DNA of 34,526 bases, taken from Microvirga sp. (GTDB lineage Bacteria > Pseudomonadota > Alphaproteobacteria > Rhizobiales > Beijerinckiaceae). The position numbers and the translations under genes are program-made. Positions within the stretch are counted from its first letter, which is position 1. The number at the start of each line of letters is the position of its first letter. Under the pieces are notes generated by a model, which was not told the origin of the DNA, made no database searches, and saw only the letters and a program-made list of their open reading frames with translations. Location: NCBI GenBank assembly GCA_029266525.1, contig JAQSWQ010000033.1, forward strand, positions 1 through 34,526, read 5' to 3'. Of this stretch, positions 7,807 to 16,016 are shown in pieces.

Positions 7807-10608
7807 TCACCGCGCCGCCGCCCGAAGCGCGGGCTCCACGGCCGGCTCGCCTTCGAAGACCTCGAGCAGCGCGCGCCGGATCGCGCTCTGCCGGCCCGGA
7901 TGGGTCACCTTGGTGCCGGTGAGGTCGGTGACGTAGAACACGTCCACGGCCTTCTCGCCGAAGGTCGCGATATGGGCCGAGGCGATGTTGAGGTTGAGCT
8001 TCCCGAGCGTCGTGGTGAGGTCGTAGAGCAGGCCGGGCCGGTCGAGGCCCGAGACCTCGACGACCGTATGGCGGCTCGACAACTCGTTGTCGATCACGGC
8101 CTCGGGGAGCACGTCGAAGGTCCGGGGCCCCTCGCGCGGCGGCCGGCGGCCGGCGACGAGATCGGCGATCTTCACCTCGCCCCGCAGGGCCCCCTCGATC
8201 GCCCGTGCGACGCGCTCCGCCCGGCGCAGCTCGTCCTCGTCCATCTCGAAGGCCCGCGAGACGAAGATGGTGTCGAGCGCGAAGCCGTCGGCCGTCGTGA
8301 AGATCTGCGCATCGACGATGTTGCCGCCGGCCGCCGCGCAGGCGCCGGTGACGATGGCGAGCAGCCGCGGGTGGTCCGGCGACATCACCGTGAGCTCGGT
8401 CACGCCGCGGAACCTGTCGGTCTCGAACATGGTCGCGACCGTGCGCCCCTCGCTCTCTGCCGCATGGACGAAGCGGGCGTGCTTGAGGCGCCGGCCGGGC
8501 TCGACCTTCAGCCAGTAGGGCGGGTAATGCCGCTGCGCGTAGGCCTCGAAGGCGGTCTCGTTCCAGTCGGGGAGGGCGGCGCGCAGCTCCGCCTGCGCGA
8601 CCCGCACGCGGTCCATGCGCGCAAGCTCGGAATGGCCGCCGGTGAGCACGACCTCGGTCTCGTAGTAGAGCGTGCGCAGGAGCTCGCCCTTCCAGCCCGT
8701 CCACACCCCCGGCCCGACCGCCTTGATGTCGGCGATGGTGAGGACCAGCAGCAGCTTCAGCCGCTCCATGGTCTGCACGACCCCGGCGAAGCTCTCGATG
8801 GTCTTCGGATCGGAGAGATCGCGGCTTTGGGCGATGGTCGACATCAGGAGATGATGCTCGACGAGCCAGGCGGCGGTGTCGGTCTCGGCGGGATCGAGGC
8901 CGAGGCGCGGCCCGAGCTTTCGCGCGATGCGGGCGCCGACGATCGAGTGGTCCTCGGTGCGGCCCTTGGCGATGTCGTGCAGGAACAGCGCGACGTAGAG
9001 CGCGCGACGATTCTGGATCGAGCGCACGATGCGGTGCGAGAGCGGATGCTCGCTCTCGACGCGCTGCGCGTCGAGGTCGGCAAGCACCCCGATCGAGCGG
9101 ATGAGGTGCTCGTCGACCGTGTAGTGATGGTACATGTTGAATTGCATCATCGCGACGACGCGCCCGAAATCGGGCACGAAGCGCCCGAGCACGCCGGCCT
9201 CGTTCATGCGGCGCAGCACCACCTCGGGCGCGTTGCGCGAGGTGAGGATCTCGAGAAAGAGCCGGTTTGCCTCGGGGTCGCGGCGGACCGAAGGGCCGAT
9301 GCGGGTAAGCGAGCGCGTGGCGAGCCGGCTCGCGTCAGGGTGGACGGCGAGGTTGTGGCGGTCGGCGAGCCAGAACAGCCGCACCAGATTGACCGGGTCG
9401 CGCTCGAAAGCCGCTTCGTCGGCGACGTTGATGCGGTTGTGGTCGACCGTGAAGTCGTCCGATTCGAGTTCGCCGCCGCGCCGCCGGCGAAAGCGCCCGA
9501 GGAAACGGTCGAGCATCGGCCGATGCTTGCTCTCACGCGCTTCGAGCTCCGCGCAGACGATCGCGGTGAGGTCGCCGACGTCCTTGGCGAAGCGGAAATA
9601 GGACTTCATGAAGCGCTCGATCGCGGAGAGCGCGCCGCGCCCCTGGTAGCCCATGCGCTCGGCCACGATGCGCTGGAGGTCGAAGCCCAGCCGCTCCTCG
9701 GCGCGCCCGGTCGCGAAATGCATGTGGCAGCGGACGCGCCACAGGAACTCCTCGCACCGCGCGAAGAGCCGGAACTCCTCGCGCGTGAACAGGCCGGCGC
9801 CGACGAGCTCCTCGGGCTCGCGCACGCGGTAGACGTATTTCGAGATCCAGAACAGCGTGTTGAGGTCGCGAAGCCCGCCCTTGCCATCCTTGACGTTGGG
9901 CTCGACGAGGTAGCGCGAGGCGCCGGCCTTGGTGACCCTCGCGTCGCGCTCGCGCAGCTTGGCTTCCGCGAACTCGGCCCCGGTGCCCTTGACGATCTCC
10001 TTGTCGAAGCGGGCCGTGAGGCTGTCGTAGAGGGCCTGGTCGCCGAGGAGGAAGCGGGCCTCGAGCAGCGCCGTGCGGATCGTCATGTCCGCCTTGGCCT
10101 CGCGTATGCAGACGTCGACCGAGCGCGTGGCGTGGCCGACCTTCAGCTTCATGTCCCACAAGACGTAGAGCATCGCCTCGACCACGCTCTCGCCCCAGGC
10201 CGTCTGCTTGTAGGGAAGGAGGAAGAGGAGATCGACGTCGGAGCCCGGCGCGAGCGTGCCGCGCCCGTAGCCGCCGGTCGCGACGACGGCGAGCTTCTCG
10301 GAGGAGGACGGGTTGTCGGCCGGGTAGAGGTGGCGCACGACGCTGTCGTGCAGAGCGCGGATCACGCGGTCCATGAGCCCGGACAGGCGCCGCACGCAGG
10401 CCATGCCGTCGCCGTCGCGGAGCAGCGCGGCTTCGGCCTCCGCCCGGCCGGCGTCGAGGATGGCGCGCAGCTCCGGCACGAGCCAGCGCCGCAGGGCGGT
10501 CGTGTCGCCAAGCTCCTCGGCCTCGAGCCGCGCCGGGAGACGCTCCAGCCGAAGCTCGGCCGAGTGGTCCGGAATCTGACCCATGATCTCGCTTACCACG
10601 TCGGCCAC
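7807..10608 (-). CDS. glnD: Bifunctional [protein-PII] uridylyltransferase/uridylyl-removing enzyme
   Basis: The 933-residue product senses glutamine and adds or removes UMP on PII proteins, controlling nitrogen assimilation. Domains in order: nucleotidyltransferase with GGYGRGTLAPGSDVDLLFL at residues 112-130; a GlnD-type helical region; an HD hydrolase domain with LFLHDIAKGRTEDHS near 541-555; and two C-terminal ACT domains (about 740-810 and 860-930) with VMSPDHPRLLAIVTG and VSGLDRPGLLYDLT. Length is normal. The annotated start is a GTG at 10608; an ATG at 10584 preceded by AGCGAG is an alternative that removes 8 residues. Long open frames on the opposite strand are shadows caused by G+C bias. 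Confidence 0.97.
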   Translation of the reverse strand: MADVVSEIMGQIPDHSAELRLERLPARLEAEELGDTTALRRWLVPELRAILDAGRAEAEAALLRDGDGMACVRRLSGLMDRVIRALHDSVVRHLYPADNPSSSEKLAVVATGGYGRGTLAPGSDVDLLFLLPYKQTAWGESVVEAMLYVLWDMKLKVGHATRSVDVCIREAKADMTIRTALLEARFLLGDQALYDSLTARFDKEIVKGTGAEFAEAKLRERDARVTKAGASRYLVEPNVKDGKGGLRDLNTLFWISKYVYRVREPEELVGAGLFTREEFRLFARCEEFLWRVRCHMHFATGRAEERLGFDLQRIVAERMGYQGRGALSAIERFMKSYFRFAKDVGDLTAIVCAELEARESKHRPMLDRFLGRFRRRRGGELESDDFTVDHNRINVADEAAFERDPVNLVRLFWLADRHNLAVHPDASRLATRSLTRIGPSVRRDPEANRLFLEILTSRNAPEVVLRRMNEAGVLGRFVPDFGRVVAMMQFNMYHHYTVDEHLIRSIGVLADLDAQRVESEHPLSHRIVRSIQNRRALYVALFLHDIAKGRTEDHSIVGARIARKLGPRLGLDPAETDTAAWLVEHHLLMSTIAQSRDLSDPKTIESFAGVVQTMERLKLLLVLTIADIKAVGPGVWTGWKGELLRTLYYETEVVLTGGHSELARMDRVRVAQAELRAALPDWNETAFEAYAQRHYPPYWLKVEPGRRLKHARFVHAAESEGRTVATMFETDRFRGVTELTVMSPDHPRLLAIVTGACAAAGGNIVDAQIFTTADGFALDTIFVSRAFEMDEDELRRAERVARAIEGALRGEVKIADLVAGRRPPREGPRTFDVLPEAVIDNELSSRHTVVEVSGLDRPGLLYDLTTTLGKLNLNIASAHIATFGEKAVDVFYVTDLTGTKVTHPGRQSAIRRALLEVFEGEPAVEPALRAAAR

Positions 10609-10667
10609 AGGCGGGCACGGCGCGGCGGCCCGCCCTCAAGGTGCGTTCTTTTTAAAGGATAATCCGT

Positions 10668-10696
10668 TTGACAAACAGGACGGCGGTCGCTACTTC
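10668..10696 (+). promoter_or_regulatory. Sigma-70-type promoter of the ssu operon
   Basis: TTGACA (10668-10673), 17 bases, then TACTTC (10691-10696) gives a good housekeeping promoter; transcription would start near 10703. Just upstream, AAAGGAT-A-ATCCGTT is a small inverted repeat with one mismatch and could bind a regulator. The promoter lies between divergent glnD and the ssu genes. Confidence 0.55.
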
Positions 10697-10813
10697 TCCA
10701 GCCACGCGCCGATTTGAAGCGAGCAGCTTGCGGGCGCGGAACAAGTGCAGCTAAAGCGCCGGGGACGGGCCGTTCGGCCTGCGCGATCCCCATGCGCAGA
10801 CATGGGGACTCAG

Positions 10814-11785
10814 ATGATCTTATCCCGTCGTTCTCTTTTCGCTCTCGCCGCGGCGGCGGCCCTGGCGGCGAGCGCCGCCGAGGCGCAGGCCCCGAGGGAA
10901 ATCCGGATCGATTTCGCCACCTATAACCCGGTCAGCCTCGTCCTCAAGGAGAAGGGCCTGCTCGAGAAGGCCTTCGAGAAGGACGGCATCGCGATCCGCT
11001 GGGTGCAGACGCTCGGCTCCAACAAGGCGCTCGAATTCCTCAATGCCGGCTCGATCGATTTCGGCTCGACCGCCGGCTCGGCGGCGCTCGTCGCCAAGAT
11101 CAACGGCAACCCGATCAAGTCGATCTACGTCTATTCGCGCCCGGAATGGACGGCGCTCGTCACCCGCAAGGATAGCGGCATCGCCAAGGTTTCGGATCTC
11201 AAGGGCAAGCGCGTCGCGGTCACCCGCGGCACCGACCCTCACATCTTCCTCGTGCGCGCGCTCGCCGAGGCCAAGCTCACCGACAAGGACGTGAAGTTCG
11301 TGCTTCTGCAGCATCCCGACGGACGGCTTGCCCTCGAGCGCGGCGACGTCGACGCCTGGGCCGGGCTCGACCCGATGATGGCCGCGACCGAGATCGAGGC
11401 CGGGTCGGTGCTCTTCCACCGGAAGCCCGAGGCCAACACCTGGGGCATCCTCAACGTGCGCGAGGAGTTCGCCAAGAAGCATCCGCAGGTCGTGACGCGG
11501 GTGCTCGAGGTCTACGAGGAGGCGCGGCGCTGGTCACTCGCCAACCCGCAGGAGGTGAAGGCGATCTTCGCCACCTTCACCAAGCTGCCGCCGGCGGTCG
11601 TCGACCGCCAGCTCGATACCCGGACCGAGCTCACGCACAGCATCATCGGCGAGCCGCAGCGCGAGTCGATCCTCGCGGCCGGCCTTGCGCTGAAGGAGGC
11701 AGGCGTCCTGCCGGCGACCACCGACGTGAAGGCCGCGGTCGACGATCTCATCGATGCGCGCTATCTCGCCAAGGCGACCAACTGA
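10814..11785 (+). CDS. ssuA: Sulfonate-type ABC transporter substrate-binding protein
   Basis: A 323-residue periplasmic binding protein of the SsuA/NrtA type. The N-terminus SRRSLFALAAAAALAA looks like a Tat or Sec signal peptide with a twin Arg. The family pattern is clear: FATYNPVSLVLKEKG, NAGSIDFGSTAGSAAL, DLKGKRVAVTRGTDPH, LLQHPDGRLALERGDVDAWAGLDP and NTWGILNVREEF. It would deliver alkanesulfonates or a similar anion to SsuBC. The ATG at 10814 is chosen because GGGGA lies 5 bases before it and the signal peptide begins there; an ATG at 10802 adds four residues. It is first in the operon. Confidence 0.87.
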   Translation: MILSRRSLFALAAAAALAASAAEAQAPREIRIDFATYNPVSLVLKEKGLLEKAFEKDGIAIRWVQTLGSNKALEFLNAGSIDFGSTAGSAALVAKINGNPIKSIYVYSRPEWTALVTRKDSGIAKVSDLKGKRVAVTRGTDPHIFLVRALAEAKLTDKDVKFVLLQHPDGRLALERGDVDAWAGLDPMMAATEIEAGSVLFHRKPEANTWGILNVREEFAKKHPQVVTRVLEVYEEARRWSLANPQEVKAIFATFTKLPPAVVDRQLDTRTELTHSIIGEPQRESILAAGLALKEAGVLPATTDVKAAVDDLIDARYLAKATN

Positions 11786-11786
11786 C

Positions 11787-12641
11787 GTGAGCCTCGCGAT
11801 GGCGGAGATCGCCGCGCCTGCGCAGGCGCAGGGCGAAAGACGCGCCGGATCCTCCTCCGGCGCGTTTCCGATCGCGCCCGGGGTGAAATGGGCGCTCGGC
11901 CTTTTCTTGCCGCTCGGCTTGGCGCTCGGATGGGAGCTTGCGGTGCGGGCCGGCTTGGCCGAGGGGCGGCTGATGCCGCCGCCGAGCCGCATCGCCGAGA
12001 CGCTCTACGCGCTCGCGCGCAGCGGCGAATTGTGGACGCACGCCTGGGCGACGCTGTGGCGGGTGGCCGTCGGCTTCGCGATCGGCGCCGCGAGCGGCAT
12101 CCTGCTCGGGGCGCTCTCCGGCACCAGCGAGGCCGCGCGGCGGCTGCTCGATCCGACCCTGCAGGCTCTGCGCGCCATCCCGTCGATCGCCTGGGTGCCG
12201 CTGTTCATCCTGTGGTTCGGCATCTTCGAGGCCTCGAAGGTGGCGCTGATCGCGGTCGGAACCTTCTTCCCGGTCTATCTCGGCGTCGCCGGCGCGATCC
12301 TCTCGGTCGACCGGAAGCTCGTCGAAGTCGGCCGCATCTTTCGGCTCTCCCGCCTCGACCTTGCCCGGCGGATCCTGCTGCCGGCGGTCCTGCCGGAGCT
12401 TCTCGTCTCGCTGCGCTCCGGGCTCGGGCTCGGCTTCATGTTTGTCGTCGCGGCCGAGTTCATGGGCGCCTCGGAGGGCCTCGGCTATCTCCTCGTCGAC
12501 GGCCAGCAACTCGGCAAGCCGGACCAGATCCTCGCCGCCATCATCGCCTTCGCCGTGATGGGCAAGGCGGCGGACAGCCTTCTCGTCGCCGCCACGCGCC
12601 CGTTGGTGCGCTGGCAGGATGTGGCGCGGGAGCGGCTCTAG
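11787..12641 (+). CDS. ssuC: Sulfonate-type ABC transporter permease
   Basis: A 284-residue inner-membrane permease of the SsuC/TauC type with about six transmembrane helices. The first helix is KWALGLFLPLGLALGWELAV; the motif region RAIPSIAWVPLFILWFGI is typical of this family, and the ATPase-coupling EAA-like loop is EVGRIFRLSRLDLARRILLPA. The GTG at 11787 is one base after the ssuA stop; ATG at 11799 is an alternative. The last codon touches the ssuB ATG, so translation is probably coupled. Confidence 0.9.
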   Translation: MSLAMAEIAAPAQAQGERRAGSSSGAFPIAPGVKWALGLFLPLGLALGWELAVRAGLAEGRLMPPPSRIAETLYALARSGELWTHAWATLWRVAVGFAIGAASGILLGALSGTSEAARRLLDPTLQALRAIPSIAWVPLFILWFGIFEASKVALIAVGTFFPVYLGVAGAILSVDRKLVEVGRIFRLSRLDLARRILLPAVLPELLVSLRSGLGLGFMFVVAAEFMGASEGLGYLLVDGQQLGKPDQILAAIIAFAVMGKAADSLLVAATRPLVRWQDVARERL

Positions 12642-13427
12642 ATGCTCGAGCTTGCCCGCCTGTCCAAGACCTACGCCGACGGCACCCATGCGCTTGCCGA
12701 CATCACGCTCGAGGTGCGCGAGTCGGAGATCGTCTCGCTCGTCGGCGGCTCGGGCTGCGGCAAGACCACGCTCCTGCGCCTCATCGCCGGGCTCGACCGG
12801 CCGTCCTCAGGCGAGATCCGCCTCGACGGCGAGCGCCTGACCGAGCCGAATCCTTCGGTCGGCATCGTGTTCCAGGAGCCGCGGCTCCTGCCCTGGCTGT
12901 CGGTTGCCGACAATGTCGGCTTCGGCCTGTCGGCGCTTTCTGGCGGCGAACGGCGGGCGCGCGTCGCGCATGCGCTCGACCGCGTCGGCCTCTCCGAGCA
13001 TGCCGGGCGCTGGCCGCGCGAGCTGTCGGGCGGGCAGCAGCAGCGGGTCGCCATCGCCCGCGCCTTCGTGACGGAGCCGAAGCTTCTTTTGCTCGACGAG
13101 CCCTTCTCGGCGCTCGACGCCTTCACTCGCGCGAGCCTGCACGAGCACCTTCTGGGCCTGTGGGACGAGAGCCGGCCGACCGTCCTTCTCGTCACGCATG
13201 ACGTGCAGGAGGCGGTCACCCTCGCCGACCGCGCGGTTGTCATGCAGCCGAAGCCGGGCCGCATCTTCGACGAGCAGCCGCTGCGTCTCGCGCGGCCGCG
13301 CGACAAGCTCTCGCCCGGTTTCGAATCGGCAACCCGGCGGTTGCTCTCGACGCTCGACAATTCGCTGAAGCCCGCCCATCTCGCGAAGGCCGAGCGCGGC
13401 CGCGAGGCGGCGGCGCTGTGGTGGTGA
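12642..13427 (+). CDS. ssuB: Sulfonate-type ABC transporter ATP-binding protein
   Basis: A 261-residue ABC ATPase. Walker A is GGSGCGKTT (residues 35-43), the Q-loop is VFQEPRLLPW, the signature LSGGQQQR spans 128-135, Walker B is LLLLDEP (148-154), and the switch His is at 186 in LLVTHDVQEAV. The sequence fits the SsuB/TauB subfamily. It begins directly after the ssuC stop. No ssuD or ssuE monooxygenase gene follows; the operon ends at a heptamer hairpin, so the substrate (sulfonate, taurine or another anion) is inferred from similarity only. Confidence 0.93.
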   Translation: MLELARLSKTYADGTHALADITLEVRESEIVSLVGGSGCGKTTLLRLIAGLDRPSSGEIRLDGERLTEPNPSVGIVFQEPRLLPWLSVADNVGFGLSALSGGERRARVAHALDRVGLSEHAGRWPRELSGGQQQRVAIARAFVTEPKLLLLDEPFSALDAFTRASLHEHLLGLWDESRPTVLLVTHDVQEAVTLADRAVVMQPKPGRIFDEQPLRLARPRDKLSPGFESATRRLLSTLDNSLKPAHLAKAERGREAAALWW

Positions 13428-13435
13428 CGGCGAGT

Positions 13436-13509
13436 GGCGGACAGCGAATGGCGAGTGGTATGGGCGAAACGATCGACCTCCATTCGCCACTCGCCATTCG
13501 CTGTTCGCC
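13436..13509. repeat. Heptamer-built inverted repeat, copy 2
   Basis: Arms at 13436-13458 and 13487-13509 (23 bases each) pair with one mismatch around a 28-base loop. Units such as GCGAATGGCGAGTGG match copy 1 at 2902-2975 in design and almost in sequence. It lies between ssuB and the OsmC-type gene and is also not followed by a T-run. Confidence 0.85.
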
Positions 13510-13530
13510 AAACTAACGAGGACGACCGAC

Positions 13531-14034
13531 ATGGACGCGACCGCCCTTCGCAGCCTGCAGGCCCCGCTCAAGGACAAGTACCGCGCGGAGCCGGGCGCAG
13601 CGGTCATCACGCTGAAGGCGCAGGGAACGCTCGACGACCAGCACATCGCCTGCAAGGTCGAGACCGGCCGGGCCCTCGCGGTCGCGGGCCTTCACCCTGC
13701 CACAGGGGGCTCCGGCGCCGAGCTGTGCTCGGGCGACATGCTGCTCGAGGCGCTCGTCGCCTGCGCCGGCGTGACCTTGAAGGCGGTCGCGACCGCGCTC
13801 GAGATCGAGCTGAGGAGAGGCGTGGTCAAGGCCGAGGGCGACCTCGATTTTCGCGGCACATTGGGCGTCGACAAGACGGCGCCGGTCGGCTTCCGCGCCA
13901 TCCGCCTCGCCTTCGAGCTCGACACAGACGCGCCGAAGGAGAAGCTCGACCAGCTCCTGAAGCTCACCGAGCGCTACTGCGTGGTCTTCCAGACGCTGAA
14001 TAACAAGCCAGAGCTGAGTGTGGGCGTGAGCTGA
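13531..14034 (+). CDS. OsmC/Ohr family protein
   Basis: A 167-residue OsmC-like protein, a family of thiol peroxidases acting on organic hydroperoxides. Cys66 in GAELCSGDMLLEAL and Cys78 in ALVACAGVTLKAV occupy the helical region that normally holds the peroxidatic Cys; Cys150 in ERYCVVFQTLNNKPEL is where the second redox Cys is found. The spacing is not that of classical OsmC or Ohr, so it belongs to one of the less studied subgroups and the peroxidase role is inferred. It has its own start after the hairpin and converges with hicB. Confidence 0.85.
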   Translation: MDATALRSLQAPLKDKYRAEPGAAVITLKAQGTLDDQHIACKVETGRALAVAGLHPATGGSGAELCSGDMLLEALVACAGVTLKAVATALEIELRRGVVKAEGDLDFRGTLGVDKTAPVGFRAIRLAFELDTDAPKEKLDQLLKLTERYCVVFQTLNNKPELSVGVS

Positions 14035-14051
14035 AGTGTCCGTCGCTCTTC

Positions 14052-14071
14052 CCGTCATCCTCGGGCGGAGC
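14052..14071 (+). repeat. Left inverted copy of a 20-bp repeat flanking hicBA
   Basis: CCGTCATCCTCGGGCGGAGC is present here on the plus strand and again, identical but inverted, at 14574-14593. This copy continues into a REP-like hairpin: ATCCTCGG (14057-14064) pairs with CCGCGGAT (14082-14089) with one mismatch. Sequences of this style are dispersed in many alphaproteobacterial genomes, from memory. Confidence 0.8.
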
Positions 14072-14113
14072 GAAGCGGAGACCGCGGATCTCAGGGCGTG
14101 AGCATGCCCAAGG

Positions 14114-14335
14114 TCAAGCGGCCTTCCGCGAGGGCTTCGGGACATCGTGGCCGAGGCGCTTTGCCTCGTCGATCCATTCGAGAATCGCATCCTGAACCGA
14201 GCGAAGAGCTTCCTCAGGGCTCTCGCCATCAGACATGCATCCGGGGAGATCAGGGACCGTCGCGAGGAAGCCGCCGCCGTCCTCCGGCGAAAGGGGCTCC
14301 ACCAGGACCGGGTATCTCAGGGTTGGGCGCGTCAT
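14114..14335 (-). CDS. hicB: HicB family antitoxin
   Basis: A 73-residue HicB-type antitoxin of the short form, with the partial RNase H fold: YPVLVEPLSPEDGGGFLATVPDLPGCMSDGESPEEAL then AILEWIDEAKRLGHDVPKPS. There is no C-terminal DNA-binding domain, which is common in this subgroup. Its ATG overlaps the stop of the frameshifted hicA as ATGA, so translation is coupled. With the toxin damaged it may be a relic under little selection, yet its own sequence looks intact. Confidence 0.88.
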   Translation of the reverse strand: MTRPTLRYPVLVEPLSPEDGGGFLATVPDLPGCMSDGESPEEALRSVQDAILEWIDEAKRLGHDVPKPSRKAA

Positions 14336-14553
14336 CTGCGAGAGTCTCGATGAACCGGACGAGCATCCGAATATAGGCGGGCTTGAGCGGCTTTCGTTAG
14401 TTTCTCCGAACGCGAAGGGTGCGAGATCTTGTAGTGTGATCCCCGGCTTGGGGCCGTGCAGGACAGCCCGTGCTCGGCGCAGACTGCCTCGACATCGTGC
14501 ATCGTCCAGTCGCCAGCTGGATTGCGGCGCATTCTGGAGAGCCGATCCGACAT
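14332..14553 (-). pseudogene. hicA: HicA family toxin gene, frameshifted
   Basis: The first 50 residues match the HicA mRNA-interferase fold: RMRRNPAGDWTMHDVEAVC, then GSHYKISHPSRSEKLT with the catalytic His. At 14395/14394 the frame is lost. The expected C-terminal part (KPLKPAYIRMLVRFIETL) is encoded in another frame from 14393 downwards. The gap fits a deletion of about 11 bases that removed the usual IPAR-like link. The translated frame instead ends in an unrelated tail and stops at 14332. The protein would lack the last strand and helix and is probably inactive. The start lies 7 bases after the gshB stop. Confidence 0.8.
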
Positions 14554-14560
14554 CGCCCTA

Positions 14561-15532
14561 CTACGCGCTTCGTGCTCCGCCCGAGGATGACGGCGCGATT
14601 TTCCTCTCGATCGCCTCCCAGATCGCCGCCGCGAGGTCCGGCCCCCCGAGCTTCTTGATGGCGCGGATGCCGGTCGGCGAGGTGACGTTGATCTCGGTGA
14701 GGTTGCCGGCGATCACGTCGATGCCGACGAAGATCAGGCCTCGCTTCTTCAGCTCCGGCCCGATGGTCTCGCAGATCTCGCGCTCGCGCGCGGTCAGGTC
14801 GGTCGGCTTCGCGGCGCCGCCGCGCACCATGTTGGAGCGGATGTCGTTTGGCGCCGGCACGCGATTGACCGCGCCGGCCGCGGCGCCGTCAACCAGGATG
14901 ATGCGCTTGTCGCCCTCCGAGACCTCGGCCAGGAAGCGCTGCACCACCCAGGGCTCCTTGAAGGTCGTCGCGAACAGATCGTAGAGCGAGCCGAAATTCG
15001 GATCTTGGCGCGTGACACGCAGCACCGCAGCGCCGCCATGGCCGTGCAGCGGCTTCATCACGATCTCGCCGAACTCGTCGCGGAAGGCCTCGATCTCGGC
15101 CTTGTCGCGCGTGATCAGGGTTGGAGGCATCAGCTGCGGGAAATGCGTGACGAAGAGCTTCTCGGGTGCGTTCCTCACCTCAGCCGGATCGTTGACGACG
15201 AGCGTCTTCGGATGGATGCGCTCGAGGAGATGCGTCGCCGTGATGTAGGCCATGTCGAACGGCGGATCCTGCCGCATCAGCACCGCGTCGACGCTCGCCA
15301 GATCGATGCGCTTGGCCTCGCCGAGCCCATAGTGGTCGCCCTCGACGTCGCGGACCTCGAGCGGCTGCACCTCGGCGCTCACCTGACCGTCGCGCATCGA
15401 GAGCCGGTCGGGCGTGTAGTAGAGGAGCCTATGCCCGCGTGCCTGCGCCTCGAGCAGCAGCGCGAAGGTCGAATCGCCTGCGATCCTGATCTTCTCGATC
15501 GGGTCCATCTGGACCGCGACGGTGAGGGGCAT
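14561..15532 (-). CDS. gshB: Glutathione synthetase
   Basis: A 323-residue ATP-grasp enzyme that joins gamma-glutamylcysteine and glycine. Landmarks are [21 protein letters not shown] at the N-terminus, [29 protein letters not shown] in the ATP-grasp core, and [21 protein letters not shown] near the C-terminus. The last codons ([10 protein letters not shown]) are encoded by a copy of the dispersed 20-bp repeat and extend the protein by about ten residues compared with usual GshB. GGAG lies 6 bases before the ATG. It belongs to the neighbourhood with rsmI and yraN but is separated from them by two tiny plus-strand genes. Confidence 0.96.
   Translation of the reverse strand: MPLTVAVQMDPIEKIRIAGDSTFALLLEAQARGHRLLYYTPDRLSMRDGQVSAEVQPLEVRDVEGDHYGLGEAKRIDLASVDAVLMRQDPPFDMAYITATHLLERIHPKTLVVNDPAEVRNAPEKLFVTHFPQLMPPTLITRDKAEIEAFRDEFGEIVMKPLHGHGGAAVLRVTRQDPNFGSLYDLFATTFKEPWVVQRFLAEVSEGDKRIILVDGAAAGAVNRVPAPNDIRSNMVRGGAAKPTDLTAREREICETIGPELKKRGLIFVGIDVIAGNLTEINVTSPTGIRAIKKLGGPDLAAAIWEAIERKIAPSSSGGARSA
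14574..14593 (-). repeat. Right inverted copy of the 20-bp repeat, inside the gshB 3' end
   Basis: The minus strand reads CCGTCATCCTCGGGCGGAGC, identical to 14052-14071 in opposite orientation. It is translated as part of the gshB C-terminal tail. Together the two copies enclose 542 bases with hicA and hicB, outer ends matching as in terminal inverted repeats. No obvious target-site duplication is seen outside. Confidence 0.8.
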
Positions 15533-15559
15533 GGGGATCTCCGGGGAGGAAGCGCGACG

Positions 15560-15588
15560 GGCGAGCGGCGAATAGCCAATAGCCGATG
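15560..15588. repeat. Degenerate single arm of the heptamer repeat
   Basis: Between gshB and the small plus-strand gene lies GGCGAGCGGCGAATAGCC followed by AATAGCCGATGGCGA, built from the same heptamer variants as the hairpins at 2902 and 13436. No matching second arm is seen within 100 bases, so this is a half or decayed copy. Confidence 0.5.
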
Positions 15589-15652
15589 GCGAAGAAAGGC
15601 CGGCCTCGGTTCGCAGCGTCTACTCGCCGGCCCTGTTCACCCTTTGCTTACC

Positions 15653-15670
15653 ATGTGCGCCAGCGCACAT
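15653..15670. promoter_or_regulatory. Perfect 18-bp palindrome upstream of a small gene
   Basis: ATGTGCGC-CA-GCGCACAT has two perfect 8-base arms. It lies 75 bases before the ATG at 15746 and about 120 bases upstream of gshB on the other strand, a position suited to an operator for a dimeric regulator of either gene. No known consensus was recognised. Further down GACCG...CGGTC forms a short hairpin in the leader. Confidence 0.4.
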
Positions 15671-15745
15671 CGGAAAAACTCGCACCGGCGCACCTTCCTC
15701 CCAGACCGAAAAGCCGGTCGGTGACGGAAGCAAACGGAGGTCGAC

Positions 15746-15901
15746 ATGACCCGCCTGAGCCGCTTCTCCTGCAAGGCCTCGCAGACCGAGGATTCGGTCT
15801 CCCCCGAGCGGGATACCCACCGTCTCCGCGCCGCCGCCCTGATGCTGGCGCCCGCCCTGGTCTTCGGCTCGACCTTCGCTGCCCTGATCGGCATGGCGTA
15901 G
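15746..15901 (+). CDS. Small membrane protein, function unknown
   Basis: A 51-residue reading frame with a strong ribosome-binding site (ACGGAGG, 5 bases before ATG). The N-terminal half is polar with one Cys (SRFSCKASQTEDSVS) and the C-terminal half is a single hydrophobic helix (AAALMLAPALVFGSTFAALIG) ending at TAG. This looks like a tail-anchored micro-protein. No family was recognised. A second tiny gene with similar topology follows after 115 bases. Confidence 0.55.
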   Translation: MTRLSRFSCKASQTEDSVSPERDTHRLRAAALMLAPALVFGSTFAALIGMA

Positions 15902-16016
15902 TTCGCGCCGACGCCGCTGCGCGGCATCCCGGCGCCTGTCCGAGCGCCGGCCATCGCCACAGCCCGGCTCGTCAGCCGGCCCCCCCGAGTCTAAAGTCGA
16001 ACACGGGAGATCGGTG

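Noticed and set aside
7900-10662. A 920-codon open frame on the plus strand opposite glnD
   Set aside because: It mirrors glnD almost end to end, has low-complexity Arg/Gly/Glu/Val composition and no domain. It results from the strong G+C bias at codon third positions.
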